From NCBI RefSeq assembly GCF_002080455.1, contig NZ_CP020555.1:2480001-2544000 (forward strand): DNA of 64,000 nt, in the 5' to 3' direction. Below, piece after piece: positions 18,356-26,897 of the stretch. Positions within the stretch are counted from its first letter, which is position 1. Each line of letters begins with the position of its first letter. The DNA comes from Streptomyces sp. Sge12 (lineage in GTDB: Bacteria; Actinomycetota; Actinomycetes; Streptomycetales; Streptomycetaceae). A model generated the notes under the pieces. It had not been told where the DNA came from. It saw only the letters and a program-made list of their open reading frames with translations, and did no database searches. Made by a program: the position numbers and the translations under genes.

Positions 18356-19366
18356 TTAGCGACGTTCCGGTTTGGCGCTGCGGCCCATGAGGTCCTTGAG
18401 TGCGACCAGGGTCGGCTTGCCGTGGTGGACGATGTCCACCACCGTGTCGGTGATGGGCATGTCCACCCCGTGCCGGCGGGCCAGATCGGCCACCGACTGG
18501 CAGGACTTGACGCCCTCGGCGGTCTGCTTGGTGACCGCGATGGTCTCCTCCAGGGTCATCCCGCGGCCGAGGTTGGTGCCGAAGGTGTGGTTCCGGGAGA
18601 GCGGCGAGGAGCAGGTGGCGACCAGGTCGCCGAGGCCCGCGAGGCCGGAGAAGGTGAGCGGGTCGGCGCCCATCGCGATGCCCAGGCGGGTGGCTTCGGC
18701 CAGTCCGCGGGTGATGAGCGAGCCCTTGGTGTTGTCGCCCAGGCCCATGCCGTCCGCGATGCCGACGGCGAGGCCGATGACGTTCTTGACGGCGCCGCCG
18801 AGCTCGCAGCCGGTGACGTCGGTGCTCGTGTACGGGCGGAAGTACGGGGTGTGGCAGGCGGCCTGGAGGCGCCGGGCCACGCCCTCGTCCACGCAGGCGA
18901 CGACGGAGGCGGCGGGCTGGCGGGCGGCGATCTCGGCGGCCAGGTTGGGACCGGTGACCACGGCGATGCGCTCGGCGGGGACCTTGGCCACCTCCTCGAT
19001 GACCTCGCTCATCCGCTTGGCGGTGCCGAGTTCGATGCCCTTCATCAGGGACACGAGCACGGTCTCGGGGGCCAGCAGGGGCGTCCACGCGGCGAGGTTG
19101 TCGCGCAGGGTCTGGGACGGGACGGCGAGGACGGTGAAGTCGGCGCCGGCCGCGGCCTCGGCCGGGTCGGTGGTCGCCCGGAGGTTCGGGGGGAGTTCGA
19201 CGCCGGGGAAGTAGTCCGGGTTGGTCCGGCCGGTGTTGATGGCGTCGACCACCTCCTGGCGGCGGCCCCACAGCGTCACCTCGCAGCCGGCGTCGGCGAG
19301 GACGATGGCGAAGGCCGTGCCCCAGGAGCCTGTTCCGAAGACGGTCGCCTTCACGGGACGTGTCAC
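18356..19366 (-). CDS. gpsA: NAD(P)-dependent glycerol-3-phosphate dehydrogenase
   Basis: Reduces dihydroxyacetone phosphate to sn-glycerol-3-phosphate for phospholipid synthesis. 336 aa. The Rossmann loop is VFGTGSWGTAFAIVLADAG. Further signatures are GPNLAAEI, the catalytic-lysine region ELGGAVKNVIGLAVGIADG, and SRNHTFG. The GTG at 19366 overlaps the acyltransferase stop (GTGA), giving a coupled pair for making and acylating glycerol-3-phosphate. Confidence 0.95.
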   Translation of the reverse strand: MTRPVKATVFGTGSWGTAFAIVLADAGCEVTLWGRRQEVVDAINTGRTNPDYFPGVELPPNLRATTDPAEAAAGADFTVLAVPSQTLRDNLAAWTPLLAPETVLVSLMKGIELGTAKRMSEVIEEVAKVPAERIAVVTGPNLAAEIAARQPAASVVACVDEGVARRLQAACHTPYFRPYTSTDVTGCELGGAVKNVIGLAVGIADGMGLGDNTKGSLITRGLAEATRLGIAMGADPLTFSGLAGLGDLVATCSSPLSRNHTFGTNLGRGMTLEETIAVTKQTAEGVKSCQSVADLARRHGVDMPITDTVVDIVHHGKPTLVALKDLMGRSAKPERR

Positions 19367-20115
19367 TTGTTGCCCTCCCCTGCGGCCTTGCGCCGCTGTT
19401 CCGCCCTGGCGTTGCGATGGTCGTACGGCTGCTCGGGCGCGGTCTCGCCGCGCACCTCCTCCAGCAGCGCGGTGATGGCCGCCATGATGACCTCGGTGGC
19501 CTCCCTCAGGACGTCCGGGGTGGGCTCCCGGTCGTAGAAGGCGGAGAGGTCCACGGGCGGGCCGGCGAGCACCTGGAGGGTCTTGCGCGGGAAGAGCCGG
19601 ACCTTGTTCTCCTTGGCGTAGGGCGGCATCGCGAGATTTGCGCCCCACTGGGCCACGGGAATGACGGGCGCCCTGGTGATCAGCGCCACGCGGGCGGCGC
19701 CGGTCTTGCCGGCCATCGGCCACATGTCGGGGTCGCGGGTGAGGGTGCCCTCCGGGTAAAAAGCCACGCATTCGCCGCGCTCGATGGCGTCCACGGCGGC
19801 CCGGAATGCGTCCAGGGCGTTGGTGGACTCCCGGTAGACGGGGATCTGCCCGGAACCGCGCAGGATCGACCCGACAATGGGGACCTTGAAGAGGGCGGCC
19901 TTGGCGAGCAATCGGGGCACGCGGCCGGTGTTGTACTGGAAGTGCGCGTAGGAGAGCGGGTCCAGATACGAGTTGTGATTGACGGCGGTGATAAAGCCGT
20001 CCTCGGCCGGAATGTGCTCCATTCCCCGCCAGTCCCGCTTGAAGAGCACTACCAGCGGCGGTTTTGCGATGACCGCCGCCAGGCGGTACCAGAAGCCGAT
20101 TCTGCGGCGGGACAC
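19363..20115 (-). CDS. 1-acyl-sn-glycerol-3-phosphate acyltransferase family (PlsC-like)
   Basis: 250 aa from the GTG at 20115. It has the acyltransferase motifs NHNSYLD (HX4D, catalytic) and FYPEGTLTRD (phosphate binding), plus ALITRAPVIPVAQWG. An N-terminal hydrophobic stretch, LAAVIAKPPLVVLF, suggests membrane association. Coupled to gpsA, it most likely acylates lysophosphatidate or a related lysolipid. The C-terminus is charged (HRNARAEQRRKAAGE). Confidence 0.9.
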   Translation of the reverse strand: MSRRRIGFWYRLAAVIAKPPLVVLFKRDWRGMEHIPAEDGFITAVNHNSYLDPLSYAHFQYNTGRVPRLLAKAALFKVPIVGSILRGSGQIPVYRESTNALDAFRAAVDAIERGECVAFYPEGTLTRDPDMWPMAGKTGAARVALITRAPVIPVAQWGANLAMPPYAKENKVRLFPRKTLQVLAGPPVDLSAFYDREPTPDVLREATEVIMAAITALLEEVRGETAPEQPYDHRNARAEQRRKAAGEGNK

Positions 20116-20281
20116 TCGGACACCTTCCTCTAGGACCGGTGCGCGGCTTGGGCACCTCGTCGGCCGGACAAGTGTCACCCCACGCCCGGTCTCTGTCGAG
20201 AACACCGTACGCCCCGCTCACGCCACCGGACTCCCGGGTTGCCCGGGTGGAGGCGACAATGGGCCGACACATGACCCGGCC

Positions 20282-21163
20282 ATGACCCGGCCATGGCAGA
20301 AGGACGTGCCGGAGCGCACCGCAGGGAAGGGGTCCGTCACGAACGCCGTCTGGAGTCTGGTGGTCCCGCTGAAGCCTCTGGCGGTGGCGAAGAGCCGCCT
20401 CGCGCGGGCCGTGGGCGCCTCCCGTCCGGGCCTCGCCCTGGCCTTCGCGCAGGACACCGTCGCAGGTGCCCTGGCCTGCGCGGCGGTCGGGGATGTGGTG
20501 GTCGTCACGGACGACGCCGAGGCCGGTGCGGAACTGGCGCGGCTCGGGGCGCGGATCGTCGCGGACGCCCCGGCGGCCGGGCTCAACGCGGCGCTGGCCC
20601 ACGGGGCGCGGGCGGCGCGCTCGCGGCGGCCCGGGGCGGCGGTGGCCGCGCTGAACGCCGATCTGCCCGCACTGCGGCCCCCGGAATTGCAACGCGTGCT
20701 CGAAAACGCCTCGGTATTTCCGCGGGCATTTCTGGCGGATGCGGCCGGAATCGGGACGACCCTGCTTTCCGCTGCGCCGGACGTGGAATTGGCGCCGTCC
20801 TTCGGTGGCCCCTCGCGGGCCAGGCATTCGGCCTCGGGAGCGGTGGAAATCGCTCTGGTGGACGTCGACAGCGTGCGCCGGGACGTGGACACGGCGGCGG
20901 ATCTGAGGACGGCGCTCACCCTCGGCGTGGGGCGCCACACCGCCCTATACAGTGCCCGTATGCAGGCGACCGCGTACACGTACGACTCCGAGACCCGCAG
21001 CGGCAGTGTGCTGCTGGACGACGGCACACCGGTGCCCTTCGAGGCCCCGGCCTTCGACGCGGGCGGCCTGAGGCTGCTGCGGCCCGGGCAGCGGGTCCGG
21101 ATCGAGACGGACGGCGCGGGCGCGAGCCTGCGCATCACCCTCGTGACGCTGCAGACCTTCTGA
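20282..21163 (+). CDS. cofC: CofC/FbiD-type phospholactate guanylyltransferase with C-terminal extension
   Basis: The first 220 residues match the F420-pathway guanylyltransferase, which uses phospholactate or phosphoenolpyruvate. Motifs: SLVVPLKPLAVAKSRLA at the nucleotide site, VVVVTDDAEAGAELARLGA, then AALNADLPALRP and FLADAAGIGTTLL. Instead of stopping, the frame runs on through ALYSARMQATAYTY into a 67-residue beta-rich module (SGSVLLDDGTPVPFE, LRLLRPGQRVRIET) resembling a cold-shock/OB domain. That part may be a separate gene starting at ATG 20960. The N-terminus is uncertain (ATG 20282 or GTG 20306). 293 aa as drawn. Confidence 0.75.
   Translation: MTRPWQKDVPERTAGKGSVTNAVWSLVVPLKPLAVAKSRLARAVGASRPGLALAFAQDTVAGALACAAVGDVVVVTDDAEAGAELARLGARIVADAPAAGLNAALAHGARAARSRRPGAAVAALNADLPALRPPELQRVLENASVFPRAFLADAAGIGTTLLSAAPDVELAPSFGGPSRARHSASGAVEIALVDVDSVRRDVDTAADLRTALTLGVGRHTALYSARMQATAYTYDSETRSGSVLLDDGTPVPFEAPAFDAGGLRLLRPGQRVRIETDGAGASLRITLVTLQTF
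20946..20962 (+). promoter_or_regulatory. Possible internal -10 and leaderless start inside the cofC frame
   Basis: TATACA (20946-20951) lies 8 nt before an in-frame ATG (20960), the geometry of a leaderless transcript. A -35 is not evident. If real, the C-terminal 67 residues are also made as a separate small protein. Confidence 0.3.
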
Positions 21164-21217
21164 CGCACGGCCGCCGCCGGCCCCGTACGGGTCCTGCCGG
21201 CGCGCCGAACGCACCGC

Positions 21218-21250
21218 GGGCCGGCTCCCCCACGCGGGGAAAGCCGGCCC
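21218..21250. terminator. Terminator between cofC and hupS
   Basis: GGGCCGGCT (21218-21226) pairs with AGCCGGCCC (21242-21250), with a second inner CCCC/GGGG stem. It lies between the convergent ends. Confidence 0.75.
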
Positions 21251-21270
21251 GGCCTGTGTGACGCGTGCCC

Positions 21271-21951
21271 CTACTTCTTGCGGGCGGTGGTCTTCTTCGC
21301 GGTGGCCTTGCGCGTCGCCGTCTTCTTGGCGGGCGCCTTCGTCGCTGCGGTGACCTTCTTGGCCGCCGGCGCGGTCTTCTTGGCCGCGGCGGTGGTCTTC
21401 TTCGCGGTGGCCGTGGTCTTCTTGGCCGCGGCGGTGGTCTTCTTGGCGGTGGCCGTGGCCTTCTTCGCCGTGGCGGTACTCTTCACCGCCGCCTTCTTGG
21501 CGGTGGCCGTGGTCTTCTTGGCCACGACCTTCTTCGCGACCGCGGTCTTCGCCGCGGCCTTCTTGGCGGTGGTGGCCCTCTTCGCGGCGGCCTTCTTGAC
21601 CGTGGCGGAGGCACCGCCGGTGAGGCTGCCCTTGGGCGCCTTCTTCACGGACACCTCGCCGCCCTTGGGCAGCTTCTTGGTGCCGCTGACCAGGTCCTTG
21701 AAGCCCTGGCCGGCGCGGAAACGGGGGACAGAGGTCTTCTTGACCCGGACGCGCTCACCCGTCTGCGGGTTGCGGGCGTAACGGGCCGGACGGTCGACCT
21801 TCTCGAACGAGCCGAAGCCCGTGACCGAGACCCGGTCGCCCGCGACGGTAGCGCGGACGATCGCGTCCAGTACCGCGTCGACAGCATCCGCGGCCTGCTG
21901 GCGGCCGCCCAGCTTGTCGGCAATCGCTTCTACGAGCTGCGCCTTGTTCAC
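21271..21951 (-). CDS. hupS: HU-family DNA-binding protein with Lys/Ala-rich tail (HupS)
   Basis: 226 aa from the GTG at 21951. Residues 1-93 are a normal HU domain (VNKAQLVEAIADKLGG start, GDRVSVTGFGSFEKVDRPAR, beta-arm RNPQTGERV). The remaining 130 residues are a histone H1-like tail of KKTTA, KKATA and KKAAA units. In S. coelicolor the two-domain HupS compacts the spore nucleoid (established knowledge). The tail repeats are encoded by near-identical DNA, so copy number could drift. Confidence 0.95.
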   Translation of the reverse strand: MNKAQLVEAIADKLGGRQQAADAVDAVLDAIVRATVAGDRVSVTGFGSFEKVDRPARYARNPQTGERVRVKKTSVPRFRAGQGFKDLVSGTKKLPKGGEVSVKKAPKGSLTGGASATVKKAAAKRATTAKKAAAKTAVAKKVVAKKTTATAKKAAVKSTATAKKATATAKKTTAAAKKTTATAKKTTAAAKKTAPAAKKVTAATKAPAKKTATRKATAKKTTARKK

Positions 21952-22003
21952 GTCTTCCCCTTCGGAGACTTCGCCAGAACGAATGTGTTCAAGCTTATTT
22001 CGC

Positions 22004-22032
22004 ACGTTAGGCGGATATATACCGCAAATCAA
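22004..22032 (-). promoter_or_regulatory. Candidate hupS promoter
   Basis: On the minus strand TTGATT (22027-22032) and TAACGT (22004-22009) are separated by exactly 17 bp, placing the start of transcription about 45-50 nt before the hupS GTG. The spacer contains an AT-rich GCGGTATATATCCGC inverted repeat. The AT richness stands out from the neighbourhood. Confidence 0.45.
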
Positions 22033-22095
22033 ACACGAAACGGGCTAATCACCCTAGTGCCGCAACGCTGTAGTCCGTTACGGAGTTCCTTCGCA

Positions 22096-22323
22096 TCAGT
22101 CGCCTTCAGGGAATCGACCCTCGTCGAGGTCCTTCATCAACCTGTCCAGGCGCCTTGCCGCATCGGCGAGATCATGCTTCGCCGCGGCTGTGACGACCAA
22201 CAGCTTCCGGGACAGCGCCATCCTTACGCCCTCCGGGACTTGCAGTGAGCGCACCCGTGTGTGTGCTTCTTTCAGCCGGTCCGCGACGAGTTCGTAGAGC
22301 TCGAGTTGACTGTCGCGTTCCAT
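22096..22323 (-). CDS. Conserved 75-aa protein, function unknown
   Basis: 75 residues starting MERDSQLELYELVADRLKEA. It is all-helical by appearance, with charged and hydrophobic periodicity, ending DEGRFPEGD. No signal or membrane segment. The ATG at 22323 is preferred to the longer frame to 22428, because the extra part crosses the leuD terminator. It sits between hupS and leuD as in S. coelicolor (from memory). I do not recognise a domain. Confidence 0.75.
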   Translation of the reverse strand: MERDSQLELYELVADRLKEAHTRVRSLQVPEGVRMALSRKLLVVTAAAKHDLADAARRLDRLMKDLDEGRFPEGD

Positions 22324-22380
22324 GCACAGATTGTGCCATCTGGGGCGAGTTGTCGCCTCACGGGGCCTCAACAAACGGCT

Positions 22381-22408
22381 GTGCCCCCCGCCGGAGGGCG
22401 GGGGGCAC
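22381..22408 (-). terminator. Terminator after leuD
   Basis: A perfect 12-bp G/C stem (22381-22392 with 22397-22408) with a 4-nt loop lies 52 bp past the leuD stop. It is hairpin-only, typical of Streptomyces. Confidence 0.75.
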
Positions 22409-22460
22409 CGTGTTGTCCATGTGATCACCCGAGGGTGAATAAGCGCTGATCAGGCAGGAA

Positions 22461-23054
22461 TCAGGCCTGAATCGTGCGCGGCTTGAAGGTGGGTCGGGCG
22501 CTTTCGTACGTGGCGATGTCCGCTTCGTTCTGAAGGGTGAGCGAGATGTCGTCCAGGCCCTCCAGCAGACGCCAGCGGGCGTTGTCGTCGAGTTCGAACT
22601 CCGCGACGACACCCTCCGCTCGCACCTGGCGGTCGACCAGGTCGACCGTGATCTCGGCGGTCGGGTCGGCCTCGGTCAGCTTCCACAGCTGCTCGACGGT
22701 CTCCTGCGGGAGGACCACGGTCAGCAGGCCGTTCTTCAGGGAGTTTCCACGGAAGATGTCGGCGAAGCGGGAGGAGATGACCGTCTTGAAGCCGAAGTTC
22801 TGCAGGGCCCAGACGGCGTGCTCGCGCGAGGAGCCCGTACCGAAGTCGGGACCGGCGACCAGGACGGTCGCACCGGCGCGCTCCGGGCGGTTCGTGACGA
22901 ACTCCGGGTCCTTGCGCCAGGCCTCGAAGAGCCCGTCCTCGAACCCGTCACGGGTGATCTTCTTCAGCCAGTGGGCCGGGATGATCTGGTCGGTGTCGAC
23001 GTTGCTGCGGCGCAGCGGGACGGCCCGGCCGGTGTGGGTGGTGAAGGCTTCCAT
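22461..23054 (-). CDS. leuD: 3-isopropylmalate dehydratase small subunit
   Basis: With LeuC isomerises 2- to 3-isopropylmalate in leucine synthesis, and acts on citramalate in the CimA route. 197 aa. Motifs: [16 protein letters not shown] near residue 15 and [18 protein letters not shown] near residue 67, the substrate-specificity region of the swivelling domain. It follows leuC by 3 bp. Confidence 0.97.
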   Translation of the reverse strand: MEAFTTHTGRAVPLRRSNVDTDQIIPAHWLKKITRDGFEDGLFEAWRKDPEFVTNRPERAGATVLVAGPDFGTGSSREHAVWALQNFGFKTVISSRFADIFRGNSLKNGLLTVVLPQETVEQLWKLTEADPTAEITVDLVDRQVRAEGVVAEFELDDNARWRLLEGLDDISLTLQNEADIATYESARPTFKPRTIQA

Positions 23055-23057
23055 GGT

Positions 23058-24482
23058 TCAGACTCCGGCGGTCGCGTTGGCGTCGGACAGGTCGGCGGGC
23101 GAGGCCAGATGGCCCAGCACCGCGGTGGCGGCGGCCACCTGCGGGGAGACCAGGTGGGTGCGCCCGCCCTTGCCCTGCCGGCCCTCGAAGTTGCGGTTGG
23201 AGGTGGACGCGGAGCGCTCACCGGGCGCCAGTTGGTCGGGGTTCATGCCCAGGCACATCGAACAGCCCGCGTGCCGCCACTCGGCGCCGGCCTCCTTGAA
23301 GACCTTGTCCAGGCCCTCTTCCACCGCCTGCAGGGCGACCCGGACCGAGCCCGGGACGACCAGCATCCGTACGCCGTCGGCGACTTTGCGGCCCTCGACG
23401 ATCCCGGCGACGGCGCGCAGGTCCTCGATGCGGCCGTTGGTGCAGGAACCTACGAAGACGGTGTCGACCTTGATGTCGCGCAGCGGCTGCCCGGCGGTCA
23501 ACCCCATGTATTCCAGGGCCTTTTCGGCGGCCAGGCGCTCCGAAGCGTCCTCGTACGAAGCCGGGTCGGGGACGTGCGACGACAGCGGCGCGCCCTGGCC
23601 CGGGTTGGTGCCCCAGGTGACGAACGGGGAGAGCGTGGTGCCGTCGATGACGACCTCGGCGTCGAAGACCGCGTCGTCGTCGGTGCGCAGGGTCTTCCAG
23701 TACGCGACCGCCGCGTCCCAGTCCTCGCCCGTGGGGGCGTGGTCGCGGCCCTGGAGGTAGTCGAAGGTGGTCCGGTCGGGGGCGATCATGCCCGCGCGGG
23801 CGCCGGCCTCGATGGACATGTTGCAGATGGTCATGCGGGCTTCCATCGACAGCTTCTCGATGGCCTCGCCGCGGTACTCCAGGATGTAGCCCTGGCCGCC
23901 GCCGGTGCCGATCCGGGCGATGATCGCCAGGATCAGGTCCTTCGCGGTGACGCCCTCGGCCAGCGCGCCGGTCACGGTGATCGCCATGGTCTTCGGGCGG
24001 GCCAGCGGCAGCGTCTGGGTGGCCAGCACGTGCTCGACCTGGCTGGTGCCGATGCCGAAGGCCAGCGCGCCGAAGGCGCCGTGCGTGGAGGTGTGCGAGT
24101 CGCCGCAGACCACCGTGGTGCCGGGCTGGGTCAGACCGAGCTGCGGTCCCACGACGTGGACGACGCCCTGCTCGACGTCGCCGAGCGAGTGCAGGCGCAC
24201 TCCGAACTCGGCGCAGTTCGCCCGCAGCGTCTCCAGCTGGGCCCGGGAGACGGGGTCGGCGATCGGCTTGTCGATGTCGATGGTGGGGGTGTTGTGGTCC
24301 TCGGTCGCGATGGTGAGGTCGAGGCGTCGGACCTTGCGGCCGGCCTGGCGCAGACCTTCGAAGGCCTGCGGGCTGGTCACCTCGTGCAGCAGGTGCAGAT
24401 CGATGAAGAGAAGGTCGGGCTCGCCCTCGGCGCGCCGGACGACATGGTCGTCCCAGACCTTCTCCGCGAGTGTCCTACCCAT
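23058..24482 (-). CDS. leuC: 3-isopropylmalate dehydratase large subunit
   Basis: Aconitase-family [4Fe-4S] subunit. 474 aa from the ATG at 24482 ([15 protein letters not shown]). [20 protein letters not shown] carries the first region around the cluster. [13 protein letters not shown] holds one cluster Cys, and [13 protein letters not shown] supplies the CxxC pair. Divergent from ndgR. The gene and leuD form one operon. Confidence 0.97.
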   Translation of the reverse strand: MGRTLAEKVWDDHVVRRAEGEPDLLFIDLHLLHEVTSPQAFEGLRQAGRKVRRLDLTIATEDHNTPTIDIDKPIADPVSRAQLETLRANCAEFGVRLHSLGDVEQGVVHVVGPQLGLTQPGTTVVCGDSHTSTHGAFGALAFGIGTSQVEHVLATQTLPLARPKTMAITVTGALAEGVTAKDLILAIIARIGTGGGQGYILEYRGEAIEKLSMEARMTICNMSIEAGARAGMIAPDRTTFDYLQGRDHAPTGEDWDAAVAYWKTLRTDDDAVFDAEVVIDGTTLSPFVTWGTNPGQGAPLSSHVPDPASYEDASERLAAEKALEYMGLTAGQPLRDIKVDTVFVGSCTNGRIEDLRAVAGIVEGRKVADGVRMLVVPGSVRVALQAVEEGLDKVFKEAGAEWRHAGCSMCLGMNPDQLAPGERSASTSNRNFEGRQGKGGRTHLVSPQVAAATAVLGHLASPADLSDANATAGV

Positions 24483-24633
24483 CGCTTTCCCTCCGGCCGG
24501 CCGGTTGTGCCGGCGCTTCATAGAGATCTTGTGCGCCGTGCCGTCCGTACCCCACGTCCCGGACGACGGCTCGGACCCAGTGGTTCGTGGACCCGCACAT
24601 ACAGACTCGCTGGTTCTTGGAAAAATTGAACTT

Positions 24634-24654
24634 GCGTTTCACAGTGTGAGACGC
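24634..24654. promoter_or_regulatory. Candidate NdgR operator between leuC and ndgR
   Basis: GCGTTTCACA (24634-24643), a central G, then TGTGAGACGC (24645-24654): the arms match at 9 of 10 positions. It is 13 bp before the ndgR ATG and in the leuC promoter region. NdgR is known to bind upstream of leuCD and its own gene in Streptomyces, so this is the best candidate site. Confidence 0.6.
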
Positions 24655-24666
24655 GAATATCGTTTC

Positions 24667-25383
24667 ATGGACAACTCTAGCGGCGTCGGCGTTCTCGACA
24701 AGGCAGCTCTGGTACTGAGCGCACTGGAGTCCGGTCCGGCCACCCTCGCCGGGCTGGTCGCGGCGACAGGGCTCGCACGACCCACGGCACATCGCCTTGC
24801 CGTGGCACTGGAACACCACCGGATGGTGGCGAGGGACATGCAGGGCCGGTTCATCCTCGGACCGCGGCTGGCGGAACTCGCCGCCGCGGCCGGCGAGGAC
24901 CGCCTGCTGGCCACGGCGGGACCGGTACTCACCCACCTCCGCGACGTGACGGGAGAGAGCGCGCAGCTCTACCGCCGTCAGGGAGACATGCGCATCTGCG
25001 TGGCGGCCGCGGAGCGGCTGTCCGGCCTCCGGGACACCGTCCCGGTGGGCTCGACGCTCCCGATGAAGGCCGGTTCGGCCGCGCAGATCCTGATGGCGTG
25101 GGAGGAGCCCGAGCGGCTCCACCGCGGCCTCCAGGGCGCGCGCTTCACGGCGACGGCGCTCTCGGGCGTACGGCGCCGCGGCTGGGCGCAGTCGATCGGC
25201 GAGCGGGAGCCCGGCGTGGCCTCCGTGTCGGCGCCGGTGCGCGGGCCGTCGAACCGCGTGGTGGCCTCCGTATCGGTCTCCGGGCCGATCGAGCGCCTGA
25301 CCCGCCACCCGGGGCGCATGCACGCCCAGGCCGTCATCGACGCGGCCGCCCGGCTCACGGAGGCGCTGCGCCGCTCGGGCTGA
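24667..25383 (+). CDS. ndgR: IclR-family regulator NdgR
   Basis: 238 aa. An N-terminal winged helix (VLDKAALVLSALESGPATLA, then the recognition region TGLARPTAHRLAVALE) is followed by an IclR effector domain with VPVGSTLPMKAGSAAQIL and RGWAQSIGEREPGVASVSAP. The family and the divergent leuCD context identify NdgR, a regulator of branched-chain amino acid synthesis and antibiotic production in Streptomyces. The start ATG at 24667 follows a clear palindrome, suggesting autoregulation. Confidence 0.93.
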   Translation: MDNSSGVGVLDKAALVLSALESGPATLAGLVAATGLARPTAHRLAVALEHHRMVARDMQGRFILGPRLAELAAAAGEDRLLATAGPVLTHLRDVTGESAQLYRRQGDMRICVAAAERLSGLRDTVPVGSTLPMKAGSAAQILMAWEEPERLHRGLQGARFTATALSGVRRRGWAQSIGEREPGVASVSAPVRGPSNRVVASVSVSGPIERLTRHPGRMHAQAVIDAAARLTEALRRSG

Positions 25384-25534
25384 GCAACCTCCCGGCCCGC
25401 CGAGGGCCTTCCCCCACCGATCCCCCGGGTCCGGGGGCGCGTACGACGCCGCACACGTCCTGTACACGCGCCTCCGGGCCCGTACTCATATCTGCATGCC
25501 GGTCGGGCACGGCGGTACGCACACACACGCAAAA

Positions 25535-25565
25535 GAGGCCCTCCGCGATGAACGCGGAGGGCCTC
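25535..25565 (-). terminator. Terminator of the tRNA cluster
   Basis: A perfect 13-bp stem (25535-25547 with 25553-25565), 5-nt loop, then TTTT on the minus strand. It lies 9 bp beyond the last tRNA-Glu. Strong intrinsic terminator. Confidence 0.92.
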
Positions 25566-25574
25566 TTCGATGCG

Positions 25575-25647
25575 TACCCCCGACCGGATTCGAACCGGCG
25601 CTACCGCCTTGAGAGGGCGGCGTGCTAGGCCGCTACACAACGGGGGC
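25575..25647 (-). tRNA. tRNA-Glu (CUC), copy 1
   Basis: A 73-nt cloverleaf on the minus strand. The 7-bp acceptor stem begins GCCCCCG, the anticodon loop is CUCUCAA (anticodon CUC) on a CCGCC/GGCGG stem, and the T-loop contains GGTTCGAATCC. CCA is not encoded. It is identical to the other two Glu copies here. Confidence 0.95.
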
Positions 25648-25670
25648 TAGCTGGTGTTGCTGTTGCTGCG

Positions 25671-25742
25671 CTGGGCTACCAGGACTCGAACCTAGAATAA
25701 GGGAACCAGAAACCCTCGTGTTGCCAATTACACTATAGCCCA
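25671..25742 (-). tRNA. tRNA-Gln (CUG), copy 1
   Basis: 72 nt, minus strand. The acceptor stem is TGGGCTA with TAGCCCA, discriminator G, anticodon loop UUCUGGU (CUG), T-loop GGTTCGAGTCC. CCA is not encoded. It differs from copy 2 by a C-G for G-C swap at acceptor pair 5:68. Confidence 0.94.
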
Positions 25743-25766
25743 AAGTGGTCTAGACCAGACCAACAG

Positions 25767-25839
25767 TACCCCCGACCGGATTCGAACCGGCGCTACCGCC
25801 TTGAGAGGGCGGCGTGCTAGGCCGCTACACAACGGGGGC
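25767..25839 (-). tRNA. tRNA-Glu (CUC), copy 2
   Basis: 73-nt minus-strand gene identical over its full length to the copies at 25575 and 25901. Anticodon CUC, no encoded CCA. Confidence 0.95.
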
Positions 25840-25900
25840 CCTAGCGATCCTGCTTCGAGACGTCCGGGTGCGACCCAGGAGATCTCGCGGGAAGGATCTG

Positions 25901-25973
25901 TACCCCCGACCGGATTCGAACCGGCGCTACCGCCTTGAGAGGGCGGCGTGCTAGGCCGCTACACAACGGGGGC
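25901..25973 (-). tRNA. tRNA-Glu (CUC), copy 3
   Basis: Third identical 73-nt tRNA-Glu on the minus strand. The flanks differ from the other copies, so only the tRNA itself is conserved. Confidence 0.95.
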
Positions 25974-26000
25974 AAAGCACTGCGTTACTGCTGCACTGCG

Positions 26001-26072
26001 CTGGGGTACCAGGACTCGAACCTAGAATAAGGGAACCAGAAACCCTCGTGTTGCCAATTACACTATACCCCA
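26001..26072 (-). tRNA. tRNA-Gln (CUG), copy 2
   Basis: 72 nt, minus strand, first in transcription order. The acceptor stem is TGGGGTA with TACCCCA, discriminator G, anticodon CUG. Otherwise identical to copy 1. Confidence 0.94.
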
Positions 26073-26158
26073 CCAAAAGTCAACCCCTTGCGGGGCTTTT
26101 TCTTTGGGTGGCGCCTCCGTCCGGCCTTTCGGCCCGCTCCGGCGGCGCAGAAAGAACA

Positions 26159-26887
26159 TTACCGGATGCCTGACCGTGCTCCAAAACGGGTATCCCCTGC
26201 CAGCAGCTCCGGAAGCCGGTCAAGCCCCACGATGCGGTGCACGCCCTCCGGCCCGGGGCCGCGGCCGCCGGTACGGTCCAGCCAGATGGGCAGCAGTCCC
26301 GCGTCACGGGCTCCCCGGGCGTCGATCTCCGGCTGGTCACCCACGTACGCCACCTCGCCCGGCGGCAGCCCGAGCGCCTCGCACGCGGCCAGGAAGGCCT
26401 CCGCATCGGGCTTGCTGACCCCGAGTTCGACGGCGCAGACCAGCACCTCGAAGCGGTCGCGCAGTCCGAGCCGGCGCAGCTTGGGATCCTGGTTGGCGGT
26501 GGAGGAGTTGGAGAGCACCCCGTGCCGGTAGCCGGCCGCGAGGGCGTCGAGGGCGGGCACCACGTCGGGGAAGACGGTCCAGGCCGCCTTGTAGTGCTCC
26601 ACGTACTGGTCGAACCAGGCGTCGGCCTCGTCCGCGGTCATCGCGGGCTGCTCCAGGAACTCCCGCACCCGCTCCTGCCGCTGACCCTGGAAGGTGCCTT
26701 CGCCCGCCGCGAAGCGGGCCCAGTGCCGGTCGGTGATCTCCCGCCACAGCGCGAGGGCCTGCGCGGGGGTCCCGTACCGCTCCGCGAGCCGGACCGCCTC
26801 CAGCTGCGCCGCGAGCCCGGCGGCGTCGGCTCCCGTGTAGTCGAAGAGGGTGTCGTCGATGTCCCACAGCACGGCGCGGATCGGCAT
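26159..26887 (-). CDS. HAD-superfamily hydrolase
   Basis: 242 aa. Motif I is WDIDDTLFDYTG with the nucleophile Asp and general acid Asp near residues 9-11. Motif II is the Ser of VLSNSS, motif III the Lys of GVSKPDAEAF, and motif IV YVGDQPEIDARGA. A helical cap lies between about 20 and 100. It resembles small-molecule phosphatases; the substrate is unknown. It is 10 bp downstream of the DUF4241 gene, so probably co-transcribed. Confidence 0.9.
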   Translation of the reverse strand: MPIRAVLWDIDDTLFDYTGADAAGLAAQLEAVRLAERYGTPAQALALWREITDRHWARFAAGEGTFQGQRQERVREFLEQPAMTADEADAWFDQYVEHYKAAWTVFPDVVPALDALAAGYRHGVLSNSSTANQDPKLRRLGLRDRFEVLVCAVELGVSKPDAEAFLAACEALGLPPGEVAYVGDQPEIDARGARDAGLLPIWLDRTGGRGPGPEGVHRIVGLDRLPELLAGDTRFGARSGIR

Positions 26888-26897
26888 GGGGCCGAGC

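Noticed and set aside
20271..20296. Tandem CATGACCCGGC repeats giving several possible ATG starts for cofC
   Set aside because: Two copies of an 11-bp unit only; useful for start choice but too short to count as an element.
26080..26106. CCCCTTGCGGGG followed by CTTTTTCTTT as a terminator
   Set aside because: The stem is only 4 bp and there is no plus-strand gene ending here, so it would have nothing to terminate.
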